DNA of 64,000 nt from Odiellus spinosus (Eukaryota > Arthropoda > Arachnida > Opiliones > Phalangiidae). Shown piece by piece: positions 40,671-54,100 of this stretch; position 1 is the stretch's first letter; each line of letters starts with the position of its first letter. Location: NCBI GenBank assembly GCA_963920705.1, contig CAWUCO010000060.1, forward strand, positions 186,001 to 250,000, in the 5' to 3' direction. Both the position numbers and the translations under genes were made by a program. The notes beneath the pieces are model-generated. The model worked only from the letters and a program-made list of their open reading frames with translations. It was not told the DNA's origin and ran no database searches.

Positions 40671-41880
40671 TTGGGGAATTTGTAAATCTATACTTGGGAA
40701 ATTTGTAAATCTATACTTGGGAAATTTGTAAATCTATACTTGGGAAATTTGTAAATCAATACTTGTGAAATTTGTAAAACTATACTTGGGAAGTTTGTGG
40801 ATCTATACTTGGGAAAATTGTGGATCTATACTTTGGAAATTTGTAAATCTATACTTGGGAAATTTGTAAATCTATACTTTGGAAATTTGTAAATCTATAC
40901 TTGGGAAATTTGTAAATCTATACTTGGGAAATTTGTAAATCTATACTTGGGAAATTTGTAAATCAATACTTGTGAAATTTGTAAAACTATACTTGGGAAG
41001 TTTGTGGATCTGTACTTGGGAAATTTGTGGATCTATACTTCGGAAATTTGTAAATCTCTACTTGGGAAATTTGTAAATCTATACTTGGGAAATTTGTAAA
41101 TCTATACTTTGGAAATTTGTAAATCTATACTTTGGAAATTTGTAAATCTATACTTGGGAAATTTGTAAATCTATACTTGTTAAATTTGTGGATCTATACT
41201 TGGGAAATTTGTGGATCTATACTTGGGAAATTTGTGGATCTATACTTGGAAAATTTGTAAATCTATACTATGAAAATTTGTAAATCTATACTTGGGAAAT
41301 TTGTAAATCTATACTTGGGAAATTTGTGGATCTATACTTTGGAAATTTGTAAATCTATACATGGGAAATTTGTAAATCTATACTTGGGAAATTTGTAAAT
41401 CTATACTTGGGAAATTTGTAAATCTATGCTTGGGAAATTTGTGGATCTATACTTGGGAAATTTGTGGATCTATACTTGGGCAATTTGTAAATCTATACTT
41501 GGGAAATTTGTAGATCTATACTTGGGAAATTTGTAAATCTATACTTGGGAAATTTGTAAATCTATACTTGGGAAATTTGTGGATCTATACTTGGGAAATT
41601 TGTGGATCTATACTAGGAAAATTTGTGGATCTATACTTGGGAAATTTGTGGATCTATATTTGGGAAATTTGTGGATCTATACTTGGGAAATTTGTGGATC
41701 TATACTTGGGAAATATGTGGATCTATACTTGGGAAATTTGTGGATCTATACTTGGAAAATTTGTAGATCTATACTTGGGAAATTTGTGGATCTATACTTT
41801 GGAAATTTGTAAATCTATACATGGGAAATTTGTAAATCTATACTTGGGAAATTTGTAAATCTATACTTGGGAAATTTGTA

Positions 41881-42162
41881 AATCTATACTTGTGAAATTT
41901 GTAAAACTATACTTGGGAAATTTGTAAATCTATACATGGGAAATTTGTAAATCTATACTTGGGAAATTTGTAAATCTATACTTGGGAAATTTGTGGATAA
42001 ATACTTGGGAAATTTGTTTATAAATACTTGGGAAATTTGTGGATAAATATTTGGGAAATTTGTGGATCTTTACTTGGGAAATTTGTGGATCTATACTTGG
42101 AAAATTTGTGGATCTATACTTGGGAAATTTGAGGATCTATACTTGGGAAATTTGTGGATCTA
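41881..42162 (+). repeat. Spacer between the two ~9-kb segment copies
   Basis: About 280 bp of ordinary satellite: CTTGTGAAA + GTAAAACTAT, an ACATGGG junction, then GGATAAATACTTGGG, GTTTATAAAT (42,016) and GGATAAATATTT. The same word order occurs near 38,990-39,200, so it is a fragment of the 1.56-kb unit and not foreign sequence. Confidence 0.72.
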
Positions 42163-45100
42163 TACTTGGGAAATTTGTGGATCTATACTTGGGAAATTTG
42201 TGGATCTATACTTTGGAAATTTGTAAATCTATACATGGGAAATTTGTAAATCTATACTTGGGAAATTTGTAAATCTATACTTGGGAAATTTTTAAATCTA
42301 TACTTGGGAAATTTGTAAATCTATACTTGGGAAATTTGTAAATCTATACTTGGGAAATTTGTAAATCTATACTTGGGAAATTTGTAAATCTATACTTGTG
42401 AAATTTGTAAAACTATACTTGGGAAATTTGTGGATCTATACTTGGGAAATTTGTGGATCTATACTTGGGAAATTTGTGGATCTATACTTGGGAAATTTGT
42501 GGATCTATACTTGGGAAATTTGTGGATCTATACTTGGGAAATTTGTGGATCTATACTTGGGAAATTTGTGGATCTATACTTGGGAAATTTGTGGATCTAT
42601 ACTTGGGAAATATGTGGATCTATACTTGGGAAATTTGTGGATCTATACTTGGGAAATTTGTGGATCTTTACTTGGGAAATTTGTGGATCTATACTTGGGA
42701 AATTTGTGGATCTATACTTGGGAAATTTGTGGATCTATACTTGGGAAATTTGTGGATCTATACTTGGGAAATTTGTGGATCTATACTTGGGAAATTTGTG
42801 GATCTATACTTGGGAAATTTGTGGATCTATACTTAGGAAATTTGTAAATATATTCTTGGGAAATTTTTAAATCTATACTTGGGAAATTTGTAAATATATA
42901 CTTGGGAAATTTGTAAATCTATACTTGGGAAATTTGTAAATCTATACTTGGGAAATTTGTAAATCTATACTTGGGAAATTTGTAAATCAATACTTGGGAA
43001 ATTTGTAAATCTATACTTGGGAAATTTGTGGATAAATACTTGAGATATTTGTGGATAAATACTTGGGAAATTTGTGGATCCATACTTGGAAAATTTGTGG
43101 ATCTATACTTTGGAAATTTGTAAATCTATACATGGGAAATTTGTAAATCTATACTTGGGAAATTTGTAAATCTATACTTGGGAAATTTGTAAATCTATAC
43201 TTGGGGAATTTGTAAATCTATACTTGGGAAATTTGTAAATCTATACTTGGGAAATTTGTAAATCTATACTTGGGAAATTTGTAAATCAATACTTGTGAAA
43301 TTTGTAAAACTATACTTGGGAAGTTTGTGGATCTGTACTTGGGAAATTTTGTGGATCTATACTTGGGAAATTTGTAAATCTATACATGGGAAATTTGTAA
43401 ATCTATACTTGGGAAATTTGTAAATCTATACTTGGGAAATTTGTATATAAATACTTGGGAAATTTGTTTATAAATACTTGGGAAATTTGTGGATAAATAT
43501 TTGGGAAATTTGTGGATCTTTACTTGGGAAATTTGTGGATCTATACTTGGAAAATTTGTGGATCTATACTTGGGAAATTTGAGGATCTATACTTGGGAAA
43601 TTTGTGGATCTATACTTTGGAAATTTGTAAATCTATACTTGGGAAATTTGTAAATCTATACTTTGGAAATTTGTAAATCTATACTTGGGAAATTTGTAAA
43701 TCTATACTTGGGAAATTTGTAAATCTATACTTGGGAAATTTGTAAATCAATACTTGTGAAATTTGTAAAACTATACTTGGGAAGTTTGTGGATCTGTACT
43801 TGGGAAATTTGTGGATCTATACTTGGGAAATTTGTGGATCTATACTTGGGAAATTTGTGGATCTATACTTGGGAAATTTGTGGATCTATACTTGGGAAAT
43901 TTGTGGATCTATACTTAGGAAATTTGTAAATATATTCTTGGGAAATTTTTAAATCTATACTTGGGAAATTTGTAAATATATACTTGGGAAATTTGTAAAT
44001 CTATACTTGGGAAATTTGTAAATCTATACTTGGGAAATTTGTAAATCTATACTTGGGAAATTTGTAAATCAATACTTGGGAAATTTGTAAATCTATACTT
44101 GGGAAATTTGTGGATAAATACTTGAGATATTTGTGGATAAATACTTGGGAAATTTGTGGATCCATACTTGGAAAATTTGTGGATCTATACTTTGGAAATT
44201 TGTAAATCTATACATGGGAAATTTGTAAATCTATACTTGGGAAATTTGTAAATCTATCCTTGGGAAATTTGTAAATCTATACATGGGGAATTTGTAAATC
44301 TATACTTGGGAAATTTGTAAATCTATACTTGGGAAATTTGTAAATCTATACTTGGGAAATTTGTAAATCAATACTTGTGAAATTTGTAAAACTATACTTG
44401 GGAAGTTTGTGGATCTGTACTTGGGAAATTTGTGGATCTATACTTGGGAAATTTGTAAATCTATACATGGGAAATTTGTAAATCTATACTTGGGAAATTT
44501 GTAAATCTATACTTGGGAAATTTGTATATAAATACTTGGGAAATTTGTTTATAAATACTTGGGAAATTTGTGGATAAATATTTGGGAAATTTGTGGATCT
44601 TTACTTGGGAAATTTGTGGATCTATACTTGGAAAATTTGTGGATCTATACTTGGGAAATTTGAGGATCTATACTTGAGAAATTTGTGGATCTATACTTTG
44701 GAAATTTGTAAATCTATACTTGGGAAATTTGTAAATCTATACTTTGGAAATTTGTAAATCTATACTTGGGAAATTTGTAAATCTATACTTGGGAAATTTG
44801 TAAATCTATACTTGGGAAATTTGTAAATCAATACTTGTGAAATTTGTAAAACTATACTTGGGAAGTTTGTGGATCTGTACTTGGGAAATTTGTGGATCTA
44901 TACTTTGGAAATTTGTAAATCTCTACTTGGGAAATTTGTAAATCTATACTTGGGAAATTTGTAAATCTATACTTGGGAAATTTGTAAATCAATACTTGTG
45001 AAATTTGTAAAACTATACTTGGGAAATTTGTAAATCTATACTTGGGAAATTTGTAAATCAATACTTGTGAAATTTGTAAAACTATACTTGGGAAATTTGT

Positions 45101-46779
45101 GGATCTATACTTGGGAAATTTGTGGATCTATACTTGGGAAATTTGTGGATCTATACTTGGGAAATTTGTGGATCTATACTTGGGAAATATGTGGATCTAT
45201 ACTTGGGAAATTTGTGGATCTATACTTGGGAAATTTGTGGATCTTTACTTGGGAAATTTGTGAATCTATACTTGGGAAATTTGTGGATCTATACTTGGGA
45301 AATTTGTGGATCTATACTTGGGAAATTTGTGGATCTATACTTTGGAAATTTGTAAATCTATACATGGGAAATTTGTAAATCTATACTTGGGAAATTTGTA
45401 AATCTATACTTGGGAAATTTTTAAATCTATACTTGGGAAATTTGTAAATCTATACTTGGGAAATTTGTAAATCTATACTTGGGAAATTTGTAAATCTATA
45501 CTTGGGAAATTTGTAAATCAATACTTGTGAAATTTGTAAAACTATACTTGGGAAATTTGTGGATCTATACTTGGGAAATTTGTGGATCTATACTTGGGAA
45601 ATTTGTGGATCTATACTTGGGAAATTTGTGGATCTATACTTGGGAAATTTGTGGATCTATACTTGGGAAATTTGTGGATCTATACTTGGGAAATATGTGG
45701 ATCTATACTTGGGAAATTTGTGGATCTATACTTGGGAAATTTGTGGATCTTTACTTGGGAAATTTGTGGATCTATACTTGGGAAATTTGTGGATCTATAC
45801 TTGGGAAATTTGTGGATCTATACTTGGGAAATTTGTGGATCTATACTTGGGAAATTTGTGGATCTATACTTGGGAAATTTGTGGATCTATACTTGGGAAA
45901 TTTGTGGATCTATACTTGGGAAATTTGTGGATCTATACTTAGGAAATTTGTAAATATATTCTTGGGAAATTTTTAAATCTATACTTGGGAAATTTGTAAA
46001 TATATACTTGGGAAATTTGTTAATCTATACTTGGGAAATTTGTAAATCTATACTTGGGAAATTTGTAAATCTATACTTGGGAAATTTGTAAATCAATACT
46101 TGGGAAATTTGTAAATCTATACTTGGGAAATTTGTGGATAAATACTTGAGATATTTGTGGATAAATACTTGGGAAATTTGTGGATCCATACTTGGAAAAT
46201 TTGTGGATCTATACTTTGGAAATTTGTAAATCTATACATGGGAAATTTGTAAATCTATACTTGGGAAATTTGTAAATCTATACTTGGGAAATTTGTAAAT
46301 CTATACTTGGGAAATTTGTAAATCTATACTTGGGGAATTTGTAAATCTATACTTGGGAAATTTGTAAATCTATACTTGGGAAATTTGTAAATCTATACTT
46401 GGGAAATTTGTAAATCAATACTTGTGAAATTTGTAAAACTATACTTGGGAAGTTTGTGGATCTGTACTTGGGAAATTTGTGGATCTATACTTTGGAAATT
46501 TGTAAATCTCTACTTGGGAAATTTGTAAATCTATACTTGGGAAATTTGTAAATCTATACTTTGGAAATTTGTAAATCTATACTTTGGATATTTGTAAATC
46601 TATACTTGGGAAATTTGTAAATCTATACTTGGGAAATTTGTAAATCTATACTTGGGAAATTTGTAAATCTATACTTGTTAAATTTGTGGATCTATACTTG
46701 GGAAATTTGTGGATCTATACTTGGGAAATTTGTGGATCTATACTTGGGAAATTTGTGGATCTATACTTGGGAAATTTGT

Positions 46780-48300
46780 AAATCTATACATGGGAAATTT
46801 GTAAATCTATACTTGGGAAATTTGTAAATCTATACTTGGGAAATTTGTGGATAAATACTTGGGAAATTTGTTTATAAATATTTGGGAAATTTGTGGATAA
46901 ATATTTGGGAAATTTGTGGATCTTTACTTGGGAAATTTGTGGATCTATACTTGGAAAATTTGTGGATCTATACTTGGGAAATTTGAGGATCTATACTTGG
47001 GAAATTTGTGGATCTATACTTTGGAAATTTGTAAATCTATACATGGGAAATTTGTAAATCTATACTTGGGAAATTTGTAAATCTATACTTGGGAAATTTG
47101 TAAATCTATACTTGGGAAATTTGTAAATCTATACTTGTGAAATTTGTAAAACTATACTTGGGAAATTTGTAAATCTATACATGGGAAATTTGTAAATCTA
47201 TACTTGGGAAATTTGTAAATCTATACTTGGGAAATTTGTAAATCTATACTTGGGGAATTTGTAAATCTATACTTGGGAAATTTGTAAATCTATACTTGGG
47301 AAATTTGTAAATCTATACTTGGGAAATTTGTAAATCTATACTTGGGAAATTTGTAAATCAATACTTGTGAAATTTGTAAAACTATACTTGGGAAGTTTGT
47401 GGATCTATACTTGGGAAATTTGTGGATCTATACTTTGGAAATTTGTAAATCTCTACTTGGGAAATTTGTAAATCTATACTTGGGAAATTTGTAAATCTAT
47501 ACTTGGGAAGTTTGTGGATCTGTACTTGGGAAATTTGTGGATCTATACTTTGGAAATTTGTAAATCTCTACTTGGGAAATTTGTAAATCTATACTTGGGA
47601 AATTTGTAAATCTATACTTTGGAAATTTGTAAATCTATACTTTGGAAATTTGTAAATCTATACTTGGGAAATTTGTAAATCTATACTTGTTAAATTTGTG
47701 GATCTATACTTGGGAAATTTGTGGATCTATACTTGGGAAATTTGTGGATCTATACTTGGGAAATTTGTAAATCTATACATGGGAAATTTGTAAATCTATA
47801 CTTGGGAAATTTGTAAATCTATACTTGGGAAATTTGTGGATCTATACTTGGGAAATTAGTGGATCTATACTTGGAAAATTTGTGGATCTATACTTGGGAA
47901 ATTTGTGGATCTATATTTGGGAAATTTGTGGATCTATACTTGGGAAATTTGTGGATCTATACTTGGGAAATATGTGGATCTATACTTGGGAAATTTGTGG
48001 ATCTATACTTGGGAAATTTGTGGATCTATACTTGGAAAATTTGTAGATCTATACTTAGGAAATTTGTGGATCTATACTTGGGAAATTTGTGGATCTATAC
48101 TTGGGAAATTTGAGGATCTATACTTGGGAAATTTGTGGATCTATACTTTGGAAATTTGTAAATATATACATGGGAAATTTGTAAATCTATACTTGGGAAA
48201 TTTGTAAATCTATACTTGGGAAATTTGTAAATCTATACTTGGGAAATTTGTAAATCTATACTTGTGAAATTTGTAAAACTATACTTGGGAAATTTGTAAA
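46780..48300 (+). repeat. 1.56-kb unit, copy 1 within segment copy 2
   Basis: Equivalent of 37.51-39.03 kb, shifted by 9,269-9,270 bp. It carries the GAAATTAGTGG monomer near 47,852 and GTAGATC near 48,042. The monomer that is 22 bp at 38,301 is full length here. Confidence 0.83.
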
Positions 48301-49920
48301 TCTATACATGGGAAATTTGTAAATCTATACTTGGGAAATTTGTAAATCTATACTTGGGAAATTTGTGGATAAATACTTGGGAAATTTGTTTATAAATACT
48401 TGGGAAATTTGTGGATAAATATTTGGGAAATTTGTGGATCTTTACTTGGGAAATTTGTGGATCTATACTTGGAAAATTTGTGGATCTATACTTGGGAAAT
48501 TTGAGGATCTATACTTGGGAAATTTGTGGATCTATACTTTGGAAATTTGTAAATCTATACATGGGAAATTTGTAAATCTATACTTGGGAAATTTGTAAAT
48601 CTATACTTGGGAAATTTGTAAATCTATACTTGGGAAATTTGTAAATCTATACTTGTGAAATTTGTAAAACTATACTTGGGAAATTTGTAAATCTATACAT
48701 GGGAAATTTGTAAATCTATACTTGGGAAATTTGTAAATCTATACTTGGGAAATTTGTAAATCTATACTTGGGGAATTTGTAAATCTATACTTGGGAAATT
48801 TGTAAATCTATACTTGGGAAATTTGTAAATCTATACTTGGGAAATTTGTAAATCTATACTTGGGAAATTTGTAAATCAATACTTGTGAAATTTGTAAAAC
48901 TATACTTGGGAAGTTTGTGGATCTATACTTGGGAAATTTGTGGATCTATACTTTGGAAATTTGTAAATCTCTACTTGGGAAATTTGTAAATCTATACTTG
49001 GGAAATTTGTAAATCTATACTTGGGAAATTTGTAAATCAATACTTGTGAAATTTGTAAAACTATACTTGGGAAGTTTGTGGATCTGTACTTGGGAAATTT
49101 GTGGATCTATACTTTGGAAATTTGTAAATCTCTACTTGGGAAATTTGTAAATCTATACTTGGGAAATTTGTAAATCTATACTTTGGAAATTTGTAAATCT
49201 ATACTTTGGAAATTTGTAAATCTATACTTGGGAAATTTGTAAATCTATACTTGTTAAATTTGTGGATCTATACTTGGGAAATTTGTGGATCTATACTTGG
49301 GAAATTTGTGGATCTATACTTGGGAAATTTGTAAATCTATACATGGGAAATTTGTAAATCTATACTTGGGAAATTTGTAAATCTATACTTGGGAAATTTG
49401 TGGATCTATACTTGGGAAATTAGTGGATCTATACTTGGAAAATTTGTGGATCTATATTTGGGAAATTTGTGGATCTATACTTGGGAAATTTGTGGATCTA
49501 TACTTGGGAAATATGTGGATCTATACTTGGGAAATTTGTGGATCTATACTTGGGAAATTTGTGGATCTATACTTGGAAAATTTGTAGATCTATACTTAGG
49601 AAATTTGTGGATCTATACTTGGGAAATTTGTGGATCTATACTTGGGAAATTTGAGGATCTATACTTGGGAAATTTGTGGATCTATACTTTGGAAATTTGT
49701 AAATCTATACATGGGAAATTTGTAAATCTATACTTGGGAAATTTGTAAATCTATACTTGGGAAATTTGTAAATCTATACTTGGGAAATTTGTAAATCTAT
49801 ACTTGTGAAATTTGTAAAACTATACTTGGGAAATTTGTAAATCTATACATGGGAAATTTGTAAATCTATACTTGGGAAATTTGTAAATCTATACTTAGAA
49901 AATTTGTAAATCTATACTTG
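48301..49920 (+). repeat. 1.56-kb unit, copy 2 within segment copy 2
   Basis: Equivalent of 39.03-40.67 kb. It has lost one B monomer just after GAAATTAGTGG (about 49,420-49,450), which drops the spacing to copy 1 of the large segment from 9,270 to 9,247 bp. Confidence 0.83.
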
Positions 49921-51130
49921 GGGAATTTGTAAATCTATACTTGGGAAATTTGTAAATCTATACTTGGGAAATTTGTAAATCTATACTTGGGAAATTTGTA
50001 AATCAATACTTGTGAAATTTGTAAAACTATACTTGGGAAGTTTGTGGATCTATACTTGGGAAAATTGTGGATCTATACTTTGGAAATTTGTAAATCTATA
50101 CTTGGGAAATTTGTAAATCTATACTTTGGAAATTTGTAAATCTATACTTGGGAAATTTGTAAATCTATACTTGGGAAATTTGTAAATCTATACTTGGGAA
50201 ATTTGTAAATCAATACTTGTGAAATTTGTAAAACTATACTTGGGAAGTTTGTGGATCTGTACTTGGGAAATTTGTGGATCTATACTTCGGAAATTTGTAA
50301 ATCTCTACTTGGGAAATTTGTAAATCTATACTTGGGAAATTTGTAAATCTATACTTTGGAAATTTGTAAATCTATACTTTGGAAATTTGTAAATCTATAC
50401 TTGGGAAATTTGTAAATCTATACTTGTTAAATTTGTGGATCTATACTTGGGAAATTTGTGGATCTATACTTGGGAAATTTGTGGATCTATACTTGGAAAA
50501 TTTGTAAATCTATACTATGAAAATTTGTAAATCTATACTTGGGAAATTTGTAAATCTATACTTGGGAAATTTGTGGATCTATACTTTGGAAATTTGTAAA
50601 TCTATACATGGGAAATTTGTAAATCTATACTTGGGAAATTTGTAAATCTATACTTGGGAAATTTGTAAATCTATGCTTGGGAAATTTGTGGATCTATACT
50701 TGGGAAATTTGTGGATCTATACTTGGGCAATTTGTAAATCTATACTTGGGAAATTTGTAGATCTATACTTGGGAAATTTGTAAATCTATACTTGGGAAAT
50801 TTGTAAATCTATACTTGGGAAATTTGTGGATCTATACTTGGGAAATTTGTGGATCTATACTAGGAAAATTTGTGGATCTATACTTGGGAAATTTGTGGAT
50901 CTATATTTGGGAAATTTGTGGATCTATACTTGGGAAATTTGTGGATCTATACTTGGGAAATATGTGGATCTATACTTGGGAAATTTGTGGATCTATACTT
51001 GGAAAATTTGTAGATCTATACTTGGGAAATTTGTGGATCTATACTTTGGAAATTTGTAAGTCTATACATGGGAAATTTGTAAATCTATACTTGGGAAATT
51101 TGTAAATCTATACTTGGGAAATTTGTAAAT

Positions 51131-54100
51131 CTATGCTTGGGAAATTTGTGGATCTATACTTGGGAAATTTGTGGATCTATACTTGGGCAATTTGTAAATC
51201 TATACTTGGGAAATTTGTAGATCTATACTTGGGAAATTTTTAAATCTATACTTGGGAAATTTGTGGATCTATACTTGGGAAATTTGTGGATCTATACTTG
51301 GAAAATTTGTGGATCTATACTTGGGAAATTTGTGGATCTATATTTGGGAAATTTGTGGATCTATACTTGGGAAATTTGTGGATCTATACTTGGGAAATAT
51401 GTGGATCTATACTTGGGAAATTTGTGGATCTATACTTGGGAAATTTGTGGATCTATACTTGGAAAATTTGTAGATCTATACTTGGGAAATTTGTGGATCT
51501 ATACTTGGGAAATTTGTGGATCTATACTTGGGAAATTTGTGGATCTATACTTGGGAAATTTGTGGATCTATTTTTGGGAAATTTGTGGATCTATACTTGG
51601 GATATTTGTAAATCTATACTTGGGAAATTTGTAAATCTATACTTGGGAAATTTGTAAATCTATACTTGGGAAATTTGGAAATCTATACTTGGAAAATTTG
51701 TAAATCTATACTTGGGAAATTTGTAAATCTATACTTGGGAAATTTGTAAATCTATACTTGGGAAATTTGTAAATCTATACTTGGGAAATTTGTAAATCAA
51801 TACTTGGGAAATTTGTAAATCAATACTTGTGAAATTTGTAAAACTATACTTGGGAAATTTGTGGATCTATACTTGGGAAATTTGTGGATCTATACATTGG
51901 AAATTTGTAAATCTCTACTTGGGAAATTTGTAAATCTATACTTGGGAAATTTTTAAATCAATACTTGTGAAATTTGTAAAACTATACTTGGGAAATTTGT
52001 GGATCTTTACTTTTGAAATTTGTGGATCTATACTTGGGAAATTTGTGGATCTATACTTGGGAAATCTGTGGATCTATACTTGGGAAATTTGTGGATCTAT
52101 ACTTTGGAAATTGGTAAATCTATACATGGGAAATTTGTAAATCTATACTTGGGAAATTTGTAAATCTATACTTGGTAAATTTGTAAATCTATACTTGGGA
52201 AATTTGTAAATCTATACTTGGGAAATTTGTAAATCTATACTTGGGAAATTTGTAAATCAATACTTGTGAAATTTGTAAAACTATACTTGGGAAATTTGTG
52301 GATCTATACTTGGGAAATTTGTGGATCTATACTTGGGAAATTTGTGGATCTATACTTGGGCAATTTGTAAATCTATACTTGGGAAATTTGTAAATCTATA
52401 CTTGGGAAATTTGTGGATCTATACTTGGGAAATTTGTAAATCTATACTTGGGAAATTTGTGGATCTATACTTTGGAAATTGGTAAATCTATACATGGGAA
52501 ATTTGTAAATCTATACTTGGGAAATTTGTAAATCTATACTTGGGAAATTTGTAAATCTATACTTGGGAAATTTGTAAATCTATACTTGGGAAATTTGTAA
52601 ATCAATACTTGTGAAATTTGTAAAACTATACTTGGGAAATTTGTGGATCTTTACTTTTGAAATTTGTGGATCTATACTTGGGAAATTTGTGGATCTATAC
52701 TTGGGAAATTTGTGGATCTATACTTGGGAAATTTGTGGATCTATACTTTGGAAATTTGTAAATCTATACATGGGAAATTTGTAAATCTATACTTGGGAAA
52801 TTTGTAAATCTATACTTGGGAAATTTGTAAATCTATGCTTGGGAAATTTGTGGATCTATACTTGGGAAATTTGTGGATCTATACTTGGGCAATTTGTAAA
52901 TCTATACTTGGGAAATTTGTAGATCTATACTTGGGAAATTTGTAAATCTATACTTGGGAAATTTGTGGATCTATACTTGGGAAATTTGTGGATCTATATT
53001 TGGGAAATTTGTGGATCTATACTTGGGAAATTTGTGGATCTATACTTGGGAAATATGTGGATCTATACTTGGGAAATTTGTGGATCTATACTTGGAAAAT
53101 TTGTAGATCTATACTTGGGAAATTTGTGGATCTATACTTTGGAAATTTGTAAATCTATACATGGGAAATTTGTAAATCTATACTTGGGAAATTTGTAAAT
53201 CTATACTTGGGAAATTTGTAAATCTATGCTTGGGAAATTTGTGGATCTATACTTGGGAAATTTTTGGATCTATACTTGGGCAATTTGTAAATCTATACTT
53301 GGGAAATTTGTAGATCTATACTTGGGAAATTTTTAAATCTATACTTGGGAAATTTGTAAATCTATACTTGGGAAATTTGTAAATCAATACTTGTGAAATT
53401 TGTAAAACTATACTTGGGAAGTTTGTGGATCTATACTTGGGAAATTTGTGGATCTATACTTTGGAAATTTGTAAATCTCTACTTGGGAAATTTGTAAATC
53501 TATACTTGGGAAATTTGTAAATCTATACTTGGGAAATTTGTAAATCAATACTTGTGAAATTTGTAAAACTATACTTGGGAAGTTTGTGGATCTGTACTTG
53601 GGAAATTTGTAAATCTCTACTTGGGAAATTTGTAAATCTATACTTGGGAAATTTGTAAATCTATACTTGGGAAATTTGTAAATCTATACTTTGGAAATTT
53701 GTAAATCTATACTTTGGAAATTTGTAAATCTATACTTGGGAAATTTGTAAATCTATACTTGTTAAATTTGTGGATCTATACTTGGGAAATTTGTGGATCT
53801 ATACTTGGGAAATTTGTGGATCTATACTTGGGAAATTTGTAAATCTATACATGGGAAATTTGTAAATCTATACTTGGGAAATTTGTAAATCTATACTTGG
53901 GAAATTTGTGGATCTATACTTGGGAAATTAGTGGATCTATACTTGGAAAATTTGTGGATCTATACTTGGGAAATTTGTGGATCTATATTTGGGAAATTTG
54001 TGGATCTATACTTGGGAAATTTGTGGATCTATACTTGGGAAATATGTGGATCTATACTTGGGAAATTTGTGGATCTATACTTGGAAAATTTGTGGATCTA

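Larger units (their letters stand above)
32940..41880 (+). repeat. ~9-kb segmental duplication, copy 1
   Basis: Nearly the whole segment recurs downstream. Spacings: 9,223 bp at the left edge (ACATGGG 33,010 / 42,233), 9,269 bp over most of the length (TACTTAGGAA 33,561 / 42,830; GAGATA 36,879 / 46,148; CTTTGGATA near 37,311 / 46,580), 9,270 after a 1-bp deletion near 38,301 in this copy, and 9,247 at the right end (TACTATGA near 41,266 / 50,513). Similarity ends near 41,880, where this copy continues into CTTGTGAAA and the other into ATGCTTGGG. Confidence 0.92.
3561..46190 (+). repeat. Dispersed GAGATATT / GGATCC cassette, 14 copies
   Basis: A fixed string of monomers, GGATAAATACTTGAGATATT then GGATAAATACTTGGG, GGATCCATACTTGG and a CTTTGG junction, marks one point of several higher-order units. 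GAGATA starts at 3,561, 5,725, 6,553, 12,328, 18,403, 28,181, 30,713, 31,795, 33,773, 34,855, 36,879, 43,042, 44,124 and 46,148. It is absent from 46.2-64 kb, so it separates two families of higher-order units. Its GGATCC hexamer is rare elsewhere in the array (also near 11,281, 17,333 and 25,960). Confidence 0.88.
42163..51130 (+). repeat. ~9-kb segmental duplication, copy 2
   Basis: Partner of 32.94-41.88 kb. Differences noticed by eye are few: one or two extra B monomers near 42.4-42.6 kb; CTATCCTTGG at 44,254 for CTATACTTGG; a restored G at the equivalent of 38,301; CTATACATGGG at the equivalent of the 39,287 change; one 23-bp monomer lost near 49,440; CTTAGAAAA near 49,896 for CTTGGGAAA; GTAAGTC near 51,058 for GTAAATC. 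This implies well over 99% identity and a recent event. It includes copies of the 3,060-bp, 1.08-kb and 1.56-kb units. Confidence 0.92.

Noticed and set aside
41881..42162. Foreign insertion between the two 9-kb copies
   Set aside because: All of it parses into satellite monomers in the order seen near 38,990-39,200.
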